Shown here: piece after piece, positions 50,840 through 58,871 of the stretch
Layout of the letters: each line of letters opens with the position of its first letter
Position numbering within the stretch: position 1 is the stretch's first letter
Made by a program: the position numbers and the translations under genes
From: Clostridia bacterium
GTDB lineage: Bacteria > Bacillota > Clostridia > Oscillospirales > CAG-272
Length of the DNA: 64,000 nt
Assembly: GCA_017450965.1 (NCBI GenBank)
Contig: JAFSSQ010000047.1
Location: 1-64,000, forward strand
Reading direction: 5' to 3'
The notes under the pieces: generated by a model
Databases searched by the model: none
Told to the model about the DNA's origin: nothing
Seen by the model: the letters and a program-made list of their open reading frames with translations, nothing else

Positions 50840-50989
50840 TTACTTTGTTTCCTTGTGCAGCGTGTGTTTGCGGCAGAAACGGCAGTATTTGTTGAGTTCA
50901 AGCCTGTCGGGGTCGTTCTTTTTGTTCTTCTTCGTATCGTAGTTTCTCTGCTTGCACTCCGTACACGCCAGGGTGACTTTGACTCGCAT
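50840..50989 (-). CDS. rpmG: Ribosomal protein L33
   Basis: 49 aa: [19 protein letters not shown] then a Lys/Asn-rich stretch and [18 protein letters not shown]. Two Cys pairs (CTEC, CRFC) form the zinc-binding version of L33. AGGAGG upstream. First gene of the secE-nusG operon. I see no tRNA-Trp between it and secE. Confidence 0.96.
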   Translation of the reverse strand: MRVKVTLACTECKQRNYDTKKNKKNDPDRLELNKYCRFCRKHTLHKETK

Positions 50990-51097
50990 ATCGGCACCTC
51001 CTGTGTTCGTTTGAATTTGCGGCGAAAGCCGCTTGTACCTCCCTCTCGCGGGGTAACTTTCAGGCGCGAAAAAAAAGCCCCTCGCAGAGGTAAAGCC

Positions 51098-51126
51098 ATT
51101 ATATCACTCCGTTTTTCGCTTGTCAA
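51098..51126 (-). promoter_or_regulatory. Promoter of the rpmG-secE-nusG-rplK-rplA operon
   Basis: On the minus strand TTGACA, 17 nt, TATAAT, a perfect consensus. Leader of about 100 nt with a G+C-rich hairpin. Confidence 0.92.
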
Positions 51127-51156
51127 GCCTTTTTTTGCGTTTTTCCGGGAGAAAGC

Positions 51157-51182
51157 GCCGCGCGTTCCGAAGAACGCGCGGC
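51157..51182 (-). terminator. Terminator-like hairpin downstream of the sortase gene
   Basis: GCCGCGCGTTC, 4-nt loop, GAACGCGCGGC. The T tract is broken. Confidence 0.5.
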
Positions 51183-51262
51183 GGTTATGGGTTCCGCTCC
51201 GCGGACCGTTACGAGCCCGCGGGCGTGATAAGCGGCTGCGCCGCGTTCGGCGCGCCGTTTGT

Positions 51263-52147
51263 TTACTCCTTTGTGATCTTCGCGATCACGACGTAGCGCT
51301 GCGTTCCGGTGCCGTACGCGCAGGTGGAAAGGGTCACGATGTTCTCGTCCCCGCCGATCCCGACCGCCGAGCGGAAGGTGGAATGCTCCGCCGCGTACGC
51401 AAGCCACGAGGCGAGAGAGGCAGAAGAAAGGTCCGGGTTGTAAAGGCCGGCGCTCTCGTCGACGTAGAAGCCGGCAAAAAGATCGAGACAGTAGCGCGCG
51501 TCCGGCGTGATGAACCAGAGATAGGGATGCAGACGGTAGTAACCGGGATCCTTGTAAAGCAGCAGCGAGCCGAACATCGAATAATTCTGCATACTGTGCC
51601 CGTAGATCAGATAGTTGCGGCACGCGCCGATCTCCGAACAGCGGCAGTCGGCAAACAGCGTCCCGCTGTAAAGGTAGTTTCCGTCCAGATCGCGGTGGAG
51701 ATAATAGTCGTTGTCCTTTCCTTTGACGACGGGATAGTTGATCTGCGTGCCGGCGCAGTAGAGCCAGCCGACCACGTCGGGATTGTGCCGGCAGAGCGCC
51801 TCAAAATTGACCGAAAAATCCGGATCCTGCGGCGTATAGGAAAACGGCGTATCCTCCGCGGGCGTCGGGGGAGCGGAAACGGCGCTTTCCTCCGTCTCCG
51901 CGGTCTCTCCGCTCTCCGCGGTCTCCGGCGGCGCGGTCGCCGCCTCTCCCCCGCGGGGAGCGAGCGTCTCCGGCGCGGCGGGATCCCCCTCCTCGCGGGA
52001 AAGGGTCACGAGGAACCGCTCCTGCAGATCTTTGCTGTTTTTCTCTTCCTTGCGATAGTTGTTAAGCGCCTTCAAAAGCTGAAAGGCGGAAAACAGAAAC
52101 AGAGCCGCGCACAGGCAGCAGAGAACGATCCGCACGGTCCTATTCAT
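51263..52147 (-). CDS. srtB: Class B sortase
   Basis: 294 aa. N-terminal membrane anchor (about 7-26), a disordered Pro/Thr/Glu-rich external linker (50-108), then the sortase domain. Catalytic His184 (IYGHSM), Cys276 (TLSTC) and Arg284 (GTQRYVV). NPDVVGWLYCAGTQINYPVV and LHRDLDGNYLYSGTLF are class B signatures. No substrate with a C-terminal sorting signal is encoded nearby. Promoter at 52177-52205. Confidence 0.95.
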   Translation of the reverse strand: MNRTVRIVLCCLCAALFLFSAFQLLKALNNYRKEEKNSKDLQERFLVTLSREEGDPAAPETLAPRGGEAATAPPETAESGETAETEESAVSAPPTPAEDTPFSYTPQDPDFSVNFEALCRHNPDVVGWLYCAGTQINYPVVKGKDNDYYLHRDLDGNYLYSGTLFADCRCSEIGACRNYLIYGHSMQNYSMFGSLLLYKDPGYYRLHPYLWFITPDARYCLDLFAGFYVDESAGLYNPDLSSASLASWLAYAAEHSTFRSAVGIGGDENIVTLSTCAYGTGTQRYVVIAKITKE

Positions 52148-52176
52148 CCGTTTTTTCCTCCTTTCCGATTTTCTTT

Positions 52177-52205
52177 ATTTTACTCCGGCGCGGCGCGTTT
52201 GTCAA
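52177..52205 (-). promoter_or_regulatory. Promoter of srtB
   Basis: On the minus strand TTGACA, 17 nt, TAAAAT. Confidence 0.85.
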
Positions 52206-52281
52206 CCGCGCGTTTTTCTGTCCGTTTTATCGGACCGACGGTCGGCTATGATAAAAACGCGGAGAGAAAGGGGGGATCGCC

Positions 52282-52434
52282 GTGTATATCGCGCTGGATC
52301 TGACGGGAAGCGGCAAAGCCTACGCAACGAACCGCCCGCTCGTCGTGGAGGAAGCGGACCGGGAGGAAAAAGAGGAAAAACCGGGAGAAGTCGAGCCGGG
52401 CCGCGCAAAGCCGCGCTCGGCCGCGCGGCAGTGA
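52282..52434 (+). CDS. Candidate small acidic/basic protein (50 aa)
   Basis: GTG start 6 nt after an AAGGGGGG site; 50 codons. N-terminal MYIALDLTGSGKAYATNRPL then a Glu/Lys-rich charged middle and an Arg-rich tail. No family recognised. Its TGA stop forms part of the first linker of the stem-loop array. Coding status is uncertain: it rests on the ribosome-binding site and frame. Confidence 0.5.
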   Translation: MYIALDLTGSGKAYATNRPLVVEEADREEKEEKPGEVEPGRAKPRSAARQ

Positions 52435-52525
52435 AGCTTGCGGCAAAGCCGCAAGTGAAGTTTTGCCTTCGGCAAAGTGAAGCGCCGCTTTGCGGCGTGA
52501 AGTCGCTCCCTGCGGGAGCAGATGA
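52431..52525. repeat. Array of mini stem-loops joined by a TGAAG linker
   Basis: Four hairpins with 3-nt loops: CTTGCGGC-AAA-GCCGCAAG (52437-52455), TTTGCC-TTC-GGCAAA (52462-52476), CGCCGC-TTT-GCGGCG (52483-52497), GCTCCC-TGC-GGGAGC (52505-52519), separated by (G)TGAAG. Stems are unrelated, the linker is constant, as in the CATCATG array at 46 kb. Confidence 0.8.
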
Positions 52526-52571
52526 CTGTTACAGAAAGAACGCTGCGACAGGACAAGCCCCGTCAAAAGAG

Positions 52572-52602
52572 AAAGCCGACCCACGCTTACCGGGTCGGCT
52601 TT
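52572..52602. terminator. Terminator of the esterase gene (and of the small ORF)
   Basis: AAAGCCGACCC, 9-nt loop, GGGTCGGCTTT. Symmetric, serving convergent transcripts. It lies 51 nt beyond the 3'-UTR motif of the esterase gene. Confidence 0.8.
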
Positions 52603-52653
52603 CGTATTGGATTTGCCGTGAACACGCTGACTTGATTTCTTTTCCCTTTTCAA

Positions 52654-52690
52654 AAAGTCTTTTCGCTTCCTTTTCTTCAGAAAAGGAAGA
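52654..52690 (-). repeat. 3'-UTR palindromic motif, copy 3 (after the esterase gene)
   Basis: 37-nt element, on the minus strand identical to copy 1 (both read GA in the loop), 11 nt after the stop codon. Confidence 0.85.
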
Positions 52691-52701
52691 CCGTTCTTTT
52701 C

Positions 52702-53487
52702 TTACTTCCTCTGCGCGAAGAGCCAGTCGACGGCGGCGGTATCGCGGCCGGCGGCACCGAAGCAGAGGGAGGCGTGGTGGCCGACGCCCTCGTAGGTAAT
52801 GAGCTCGGCGTCGCGGGCGCCGGCGGCTTTCATCGCTTCGATCATCTTGCGGGATCCGTCGTAATGGACGACCTTATCCGCGTCGCCGTGGTAGGCGCGG
52901 ACGGGGATATGGGCGATCACCGCCGCCTTTTCGGGGTCTCCGCCGCCCGCAACGGCGACGAACGCCGTGAAAAAGTCGGGATACCGGGTGGCGAGATCCC
53001 AGAGGGCGTAGGCGCCCATCGAGTTGCCCCAGCCGTAGACGCGGCGGGAATCGAGGGGAAAGCTGGCGAGCGCGAGATCAAAGAGTTCCTTTGCGGCGGC
53101 GAGGGAGTCGACGGGCTCCTCTTCCTGCCGATACGTTCCCTCAAGGGCGGGGATCTTTACCTTGACCCACGGCTTTTCCCGCGTGGTCTGCGGGGCGAGG
53201 ATCACGAGACTGTTGCGGTATTCGGGCGAGCCGACGAGCCCCGAGAGAACGGAGGTGATCTCCGGCTTGCGGATATGCTCGCCGTCCGTGCCGACCGAGC
53301 CCATCCCGTGCATGAAAAAGAGGACGGGATAGTTATGCTGCATCGTGAAGTTGGCGGGCCGGTAGAACTGGCAGGGGAGGGTCACGCCGTTTTTGGCGGT
53401 GTAGGAAAAAAGGTGCCAGCCGGGCCGTTTGTTTTTCAGCTGATAGAGCGGGTTTGCGCTTGCGGCGTCCGGGCTTCCCGTGTTCAT
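52702..53487 (-). CDS. Alpha/beta hydrolase (esterase/PHB depolymerase-like)
   Basis: 261 aa. Oxyanion strand FFMHGMGSVG, nucleophile elbow GWGNSMGAYAL (Ser), acid HGDADKVVHYDG (Asp) and His in GVGHHASLCF. No signal peptide, so cytoplasmic. Similar to single-domain esterases acting on small acyl esters; substrate unknown. AGGAGGG before ATG. Last gene after aconitase and DUF1846 genes (15-nt gap). Confidence 0.88.
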   Translation of the reverse strand: MNTGSPDAASANPLYQLKNKRPGWHLFSYTAKNGVTLPCQFYRPANFTMQHNYPVLFFMHGMGSVGTDGEHIRKPEITSVLSGLVGSPEYRNSLVILAPQTTREKPWVKVKIPALEGTYRQEEEPVDSLAAAKELFDLALASFPLDSRRVYGWGNSMGAYALWDLATRYPDFFTAFVAVAGGGDPEKAAVIAHIPVRAYHGDADKVVHYDGSRKMIEAMKAAGARDAELITYEGVGHHASLCFGAAGRDTAAVDWLFAQRK

Positions 53488-53502
53488 CTCGCGCTTCCCT
53501 CC

Positions 53503-54993
53503 TTATTTGGTGCGATAGAGCTTTTTCGTTTCGTAGACCGGCTCGCAGGTGCAGTTGACGCCAATCTTTTTGAAGGTGGCGGCGTCCACCGCCGGCAGAA
53601 CGACCGAGGAATGGAGCTCCAGCCCGCGCATCTTCGGCAGGGCGGCGAGCGCTTTTTTCGCCGTTTCGTCGGAGGCGGCGCAGACGGAGAGCGCGATCAG
53701 CGTTTCGTCCGTGTGGAGACGGGGGTTGTGGTTGCCGAGGAACTCGGTCTTTAAGAGCTGGACCGGCTCGATGACCTCGGCGGAAAGGAGCTTGACCTCG
53801 TCGTCGATGCCGGCGATGTACTTGATCGCGTTGAGCAGCGCGGCGGAGGAGGAGCCGAGGAGCCCCGAGGTCTTGCCGGTGATCAGCTTCCCGTCCGGCA
53901 TCTGGATACAGACGGCGGGCTTGCCGGTCTCCTCTGCCGTTTCCACGGCGGGAGCGATCACGCGGCGGTAGGCGGAGGTGATGCCCGCCTGACTCATGAC
54001 CATCTCGCAGCGGTAGACCGTCTCGTCGTCCACCTTGCAGAGAACGCGGTCGCACTTGGCGGCGTAGTAGCGGCGGATGATCTCCTCCCGCGCGGCGTCG
54101 CAGACGGCGCTGTCGTCGGTGATGCAGAAGCCCGCCATGTTCACGCCCATATCGGTGGGGGACTGATAGGGGCATTTGCCCGTGATCTTTTCGAGGATAT
54201 TTTGCAGAAGCGGGAACGCCTCCACGTCGCGGTTGTAGTTGACGGCGGTCTTGCCGTAGGCCTCGAGGTGGAAGGGGTCGATGGTATTCACGTCCTTGAG
54301 ATCGGCCGTTGCCGCCTCGTAGGCGAGGTTGACGGGGTGCTTTAAGGGGAGGTTCCAGATCGGGAAGGTCTCGAACTTGGCGTAACCGGCGCGCACGCCG
54401 CGCTTGTACTCGTGGTAGAGCTGGGAGAGGCAGGTCGCCATCTTCCCGCTGCCGGGACCGGGCGCCGTGACGATCACGAGCGGCCGCTCGGTCTCGATAT
54501 AGTCATTTTTGCCGTAGCCGTCGTCGCTGACGATCAGGGAGAGGTTGGAGGGATAGCCGGAGATGGGATAGTGGATCGCCACCTTGATCCCCATGGAGAT
54601 CAGCCGGCGGCGGAAAACGTCCGCCGCGTACTGACCGGCGTACTGGGTGATCACGACGTTGCCGACGTACAGCCCCCGCGCGCGGAACGCGTCGATCAGG
54701 CGGAGCACGTCCGCTTCATAGGTGATGCCGAGGTCGGAACGGGCCTTGTTCTTTTCGATATCCGCGGCGCAGATCGCGATCACGACCTCCGCCCGGTCGG
54801 CGAGCTGGGTCAGCATTTTGATCTTGCTGTCCGGTTCGAAGCCCGGCAGCACGCGGGAGGCGTGATAGTCGTCAAAGAGCTTTCCGCCAAGCTCCAGATA
54901 GAGCTTATTCCCGAACTCGGAGATGCGCTTTTTGATATGTTCCGACTGCATCTCGAGATATTTTTGATTGTCAAAGCCGATCCTGTGTCCCAT
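53503..54993 (-). CDS. DUF1846 domain protein
   Basis: 496 aa, full length for DUF1846. Starts GFDNQKYLEMQSEHIKKRI, with KLYLELGGKLFDDYHASRVLPGF and VTAPGPGSGKMATCLSQLYHE, a P-loop-like glycine stretch. The family has a P-loop-type ATPase fold and no established reaction. Sits between the aconitase gene (12 nt) and the esterase gene. Confidence 0.92.
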   Translation of the reverse strand: MGHRIGFDNQKYLEMQSEHIKKRISEFGNKLYLELGGKLFDDYHASRVLPGFEPDSKIKMLTQLADRAEVVIAICAADIEKNKARSDLGITYEADVLRLIDAFRARGLYVGNVVITQYAGQYAADVFRRRLISMGIKVAIHYPISGYPSNLSLIVSDDGYGKNDYIETERPLVIVTAPGPGSGKMATCLSQLYHEYKRGVRAGYAKFETFPIWNLPLKHPVNLAYEAATADLKDVNTIDPFHLEAYGKTAVNYNRDVEAFPLLQNILEKITGKCPYQSPTDMGVNMAGFCITDDSAVCDAAREEIIRRYYAAKCDRVLCKVDDETVYRCEMVMSQAGITSAYRRVIAPAVETAEETGKPAVCIQMPDGKLITGKTSGLLGSSSAALLNAIKYIAGIDDEVKLLSAEVIEPVQLLKTEFLGNHNPRLHTDETLIALSVCAASDETAKKALAALPKMRGLELHSSVVLPAVDAATFKKIGVNCTCEPVYETKKLYRTK

Positions 54994-55005
54994 AATCCTT
55001 CTCCG

Positions 55006-57228
55006 TTATCGTTTGTTTTTCCAGTAATTCATCAAGCAGCCGGCCGAGAGGATCTCCCGTTCGTCCGGGGTGAGTTTGCCGAGGGAAAGACGGATCTTTT
55101 CCGCCGTTTCGCCGGAAAGGAGCCACGCGTCGAACTCCCCGTCGCCGCAGGAGAGCGCCCCGCGCAGATCGGGAAGCCACAAAAAGTCCCCGACCGCCGG
55201 GTCAAACGCCGAGCGGCGCAGGAGGGGAAGCATCCCCCAGTTGATGAGGTTGGAGCGGTAGCGCTTGGTCGCGTACTCATCCGCGACGTTGGCGTACCCG
55301 CCGAGCACCTTCTGGCAGGAGGCGGCCTGCTCGCGGGCGGAGCCGTCCCCCGGATTGTGCGCGAAGATCGCGGAGCCGAAGGAATAGGGGCCCTTTCCGC
55401 CGGGGAGAGCGGCGAGAAGCTCGCGCTGTTTTTCGCTGAGGTGGGAGGCGGACGCCGCCTTCGCCCGACCGACGTAGGCGGGATCCTTGCGGGAAAGGGT
55501 GAACTCCGCCAGCTTCATCGGATTGGAGCGGTAGGAGGAGGTCTCGCCGGAGGGGATCAGCTCGTCGGTGGTGGTAACGGGATCGTCGATCACCGAAACG
55601 AGCTCCAGAAGAAGGGCGTTTTCCGGCGTTTCAAAGGCGGGCCAGTCCTTGATATTCGGACCGTAGCGCAGGGGGGTGTCCGGTTCCGCCTTTCCCCAGC
55701 CGTTGTAGACGCGCGCGCGGTAGGCGCTGTCGTCGTAGCGGTAGGGTCGGGCGACGAACTCCGGATCCAGATCGGTCGCGGCGGTGATCACGCCGCCGTT
55801 TGCCGCGGTGGCGGCGATCGAACGCGCGTCCATCAGGGCGACCGAGGCGATCTGCCCCTGCCCGGGCTTGGAGCCCTCGCGGTTCGGGAAATTGCGGGTG
55901 GTGTGGCGGACGCTGAGGCAGTTGTTGGCCGGCACGTCCCCGGCGCCGAAGCAGGGACCGCAGAAGGCGGTCCGGACGGTAACGCCCGCCCGCAGGAGCT
56001 CCGCCATCACGCCGTTTGCGGCAAGCTCGGTCATCACCGGCTGGCTCGCGGGGTAAACGGAAAGGGCGAAGGGGCCGTTTCCGAGCGCGTTTGCGCGGAG
56101 GATATCGGCGGCGGCGCAGACGTTTTCAAAGGTGCCGCCCGCGCAGCCCGCGATCACGCCTTGCTCGGCCAGGACCCCGCGCGGGGTGATCTTGTCTGTG
56201 AGAGTGAAGCGCCCTTCCGGCAGACCGAGCTGGGAAACGGCGCGTTTTTCCGCCTCGCGGAGAACGTCGCCGGGGTTTTCGCAGAGCTCGCGGATCGGAT
56301 AGGCGCAGCTCGGGTGAAAGGGGAGCGCGATCATCGGCTCGATCGAGGAAAGATCGATCTCCACCATCCGGTCGTAGCAGGCGAGGGGGGCGGGAGCGAG
56401 CTTTTTGTACGCGTCGGGGCGCTTGTGCGTCTCGAAATACGCGCGGATCGTCTCGTCTGTTTCCCAGACCGAGGAGAGGCACGCCGTCTCGGTGGTCATC
56501 ACGTCGATCCCGCAGCGGTAGTCGGCGGAGAGAGAGGCGATCCCGTCCCCGATGAACTCGAGCACGGCGTTTTTGACAAAGCCGGAGGAATAGACCGCGC
56601 CGATCAGCGCGATCGCCACGTCCTGCGGGCCGACGCCGGGACGCGGCTTCCCCGTCAGACGGACGGCGACGACGGCGGGATAGTCGATATCGTAGGTGCG
56701 GGAGAGCAGCTGCTTGACGAGCTCCGGCCCTCCCTCCCCGACGGCGAGCGTACCGAGCGCGCCGTAGCGGGTATGGCTGTCCGAGCCGAGGATCATCCGG
56801 CCGCATCCGCTCATCTCCTCCCGCATATAGGAGTGGATGACCGCCTGATGCGCGGGAACGTAGACGCCGCCGTATTTTCTGGCCGCGGAGAGACCGAAGA
56901 GGTGGTCGTCCTCGTTGATCGTACCGCCGACGGCGCAGAGACTGTTGTGGCAGTTGGTGAGGACGTAAGGCAGGGGGAAGGTATCCAATCCGCTTGCCCG
57001 CGCGGTCTGGATGATGCCGACGTAGGTGATGTCGTGGGACGCCATCGCGTCAAAGCGGATCGAAAGATGCTCGTCCGAGCCGGAGAGATTGTGGGCGGAG
57101 AGGATCGACCAGGCGATCGTTCCTTTCTTCGCCGCCTCCCGCTCGGCGGGTGTGAGCGCGGCGGCTTCCGCTTCTGTGAGAGGGCGTCCGTCCCGGATCA
57201 GGACCGGGCCGTTTACCAGCTGGATCAT
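55006..57228 (-). CDS. Aconitate hydratase-type protein
   Basis: 740 aa from the ATG at 57228; the longer frame crosses the intergenic region. [4Fe-4S] dehydratase: LTNCHNSLCAVGG (first cluster Cys region), GSDSHTRYGALG, TAFCGPCFGAGDVPANN (CGPC pair), SVRHTTRNFPNREGSKPGQGQ, and a C-terminal swivel domain. Interconverts citrate and isocitrate in related enzymes; the late region diverges from AcnA, so another hydroxyacid is possible. With the isocitrate dehydrogenase at 28 kb it would supply 2-oxoglutarate. Confidence 0.85.
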   Translation of the reverse strand: MIQLVNGPVLIRDGRPLTEAEAAALTPAEREAAKKGTIAWSILSAHNLSGSDEHLSIRFDAMASHDITYVGIIQTARASGLDTFPLPYVLTNCHNSLCAVGGTINEDDHLFGLSAARKYGGVYVPAHQAVIHSYMREEMSGCGRMILGSDSHTRYGALGTLAVGEGGPELVKQLLSRTYDIDYPAVVAVRLTGKPRPGVGPQDVAIALIGAVYSSGFVKNAVLEFIGDGIASLSADYRCGIDVMTTETACLSSVWETDETIRAYFETHKRPDAYKKLAPAPLACYDRMVEIDLSSIEPMIALPFHPSCAYPIRELCENPGDVLREAEKRAVSQLGLPEGRFTLTDKITPRGVLAEQGVIAGCAGGTFENVCAAADILRANALGNGPFALSVYPASQPVMTELAANGVMAELLRAGVTVRTAFCGPCFGAGDVPANNCLSVRHTTRNFPNREGSKPGQGQIASVALMDARSIAATAANGGVITAATDLDPEFVARPYRYDDSAYRARVYNGWGKAEPDTPLRYGPNIKDWPAFETPENALLLELVSVIDDPVTTTDELIPSGETSSYRSNPMKLAEFTLSRKDPAYVGRAKAASASHLSEKQRELLAALPGGKGPYSFGSAIFAHNPGDGSAREQAASCQKVLGGYANVADEYATKRYRSNLINWGMLPLLRRSAFDPAVGDFLWLPDLRGALSCGDGEFDAWLLSGETAEKIRLSLGKLTPDEREILSAGCLMNYWKNKR

Positions 57229-57287
57229 ATCGGTTTTCTCCGTTTTCAAGTGCTTTTGTTGTTTTTTTGTCGAACGCTTGCAAGTAA

Positions 57288-57319
57288 AACAAGGACGGGC
57301 AGAGCGCACGTCCTTGTTG
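57288..57319 (-). terminator. Terminator of the FKBP-type lipoprotein gene
   Basis: ACAAGGACG, 10-nt loop, CGTCCTTGT, then TTTTA on the minus strand. Confidence 0.7.
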
Positions 57320-57333
57320 TCTTTCCGGAAGAT

Positions 57334-58719
57334 TTATTTTTCCGTGACGGAGGCGGTCGCGAGCAGGGTCTCCATTCCCTTTTCCCAGAGGAGGGTATCG
57401 CGGACGGCGTCGTGATCGACGATCGCGTCAAAGTCCTCGAGGGTAGGATAGTCTTCCTCGGACTGCTCCGCGTAAAGCTCTTCCACTTTCGCCTCCAGCT
57501 CCTCGTCGGAAACCTCCCAGCCCTCCGCTTTCAGGAGAGAGTAGAAGACAAGCTTTTCCTTGATCGATTCCTCGGCGGCGGGGACGCAGACCTTCTCCTT
57601 GAACTCGGAGAGGCTGGCGTATCCCGTGCTCTTCGCGTACTCGCGCAGAGAGAGCTTGTAGTAAAGCCCGGCGATGCTGTCGTAATAATCGTAGTTCTTC
57701 TGGACGGCTTCCTTGAGCGCGGAGGAAGGATAGCTCTTCACCTCCGCGTTGTCGAGGATCGCTTTCCAGAGGGTGGAGTATTTCGCCTTGGCCGCGTTCT
57801 TCTCGTAGGTCTCTTCCAGTTTCTCTTTCAGCGTCTCTCTCGCTTTTGCCGCGGTCTCGTACTCCGTTTCGGCGGCGACCAGCTCGTCGGTGATCTCCGC
57901 GGTCAGGATCTCACGGGCCGCCTTGGTGACGGTCACGGTGTACTCGGCGCTCTTGCCCGCCGCGTCGGTGACGGAGAAGTCCTCCGGCAGGGTCACGGTG
58001 ATCTTCTGCTCCTCGCCGACCTTCACGCCGACGAGCTTTTCCGCGACGGCGGCGGGGAGAGCATCGGACTCTTCGCCGAGAGTGAGAGAAACGCCCTCGC
58101 CCTCCGAGCCTTCAAACTTTTCGCCTCCCACCGTTGCGGAGAAGGTAACGGTCAGGGTATCTCCCTCCTCGGTGAGATCGCCCTCGGCGAGCTCCTTGTC
58201 GTACGCGTAAGCGGGGACGGAGACGCTGTTGACGGTCACTTCAAAAACGACCGCTTTGCCCGAGAGGTCGGTGTTGCTCGTATAGGGATCCGGGAAGGTC
58301 AGATTGAGGGTGGCCGTGTCGCCTTTCTTTTTCCCGATCAGACCGTCTTCAAAGCCTTCGATGTAGCTGCCGGAGCCGAGAACGAGGTTCTGGCCCTCGG
58401 CGGTGCCGCCGTCAAACGCCTCGCCGTCGATCTTGCCCACGTAGTCGATGTTGACGGTGTCGCCGTCTGCGGCGGCGTAATCGTCCTCCGCGAGCTTGGT
58501 CGTCTCGGCCGTCTCCAGAAGGGCTTTCAGCTCTTTTTCGACCGCCTCGTCGTCGACCTTGTCGGGCATCTTGACCTCAAGCGCGAGGTTTTTGTACGCG
58601 CCGAGGGTCACGTAGCGGGACAGATCCTCCGTTTTATAGTTGAAGCTTCCGCAGGAGGAAAGCAGCAGAGCGGACAGAAGAACCGCCGCCAGAAGTGCGA
58701 AACGTGCTCTCTTTTTCAT
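57334..58719 (-). CDS. Exported trigger-factor-like lipoprotein with two FKBP-type segments
   Basis: 461 aa. Lipoprotein signal with Cys23 in LLSSC. Helical start resembling the trigger-factor neck (VDDEAVEKELKALLETAET), then an FKBP domain (about 80-170: ADGDTVNIDYVGKIDGEAFDGG, GSGSYIEGFEDGLIGKKKGD), a second FKBP-like segment (about 185-275: EEGDTLTVTFSATVGGEKFEG) and a helical C-terminus like trigger factor (about 280-440). Would be an extracytoplasmic peptidyl-prolyl isomerase/chaperone. AAGGAAG before ATG; own promoter and terminator. Confidence 0.88.
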   Translation of the reverse strand: MKKRARFALLAAVLLSALLLSSCGSFNYKTEDLSRYVTLGAYKNLALEVKMPDKVDDEAVEKELKALLETAETTKLAEDDYAAADGDTVNIDYVGKIDGEAFDGGTAEGQNLVLGSGSYIEGFEDGLIGKKKGDTATLNLTFPDPYTSNTDLSGKAVVFEVTVNSVSVPAYAYDKELAEGDLTEEGDTLTVTFSATVGGEKFEGSEGEGVSLTLGEESDALPAAVAEKLVGVKVGEEQKITVTLPEDFSVTDAAGKSAEYTVTVTKAAREILTAEITDELVAAETEYETAAKARETLKEKLEETYEKNAAKAKYSTLWKAILDNAEVKSYPSSALKEAVQKNYDYYDSIAGLYYKLSLREYAKSTGYASLSEFKEKVCVPAAEESIKEKLVFYSLLKAEGWEVSDEELEAKVEELYAEQSEEDYPTLEDFDAIVDHDAVRDTLLWEKGMETLLATASVTEK

Positions 58720-58798
58720 TGAACCAACTTCCTTAACCTAAAGAAATAAGATTGTTCGGCTTTTGCCGGAACGCAAAAGCACAAATATACAATTCAGG

Positions 58799-58828
58799 AT
58801 TATAGCAAAGTTTTTTTCCGGATTGCAA
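58799..58828 (-). promoter_or_regulatory. Promoter of the FKBP-type lipoprotein gene
   Basis: On the minus strand TTGCAA, 18 nt, TATAAT. Confidence 0.65.
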
Positions 58829-58871
58829 GCCTTTCCCGAAAAAATCGGGAAAAATTGCAGGTTTTTTCGGA

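Noticed and set aside
54412..58722. Plus-strand open frame of about 1430 codons
   Set aside because: It is antisense to the DUF1846, aconitase and FKBP genes and in a G+C-rich genome arises from their codon bias; the translation is Gly/Arg/Asp/Val low complexity with no domains.
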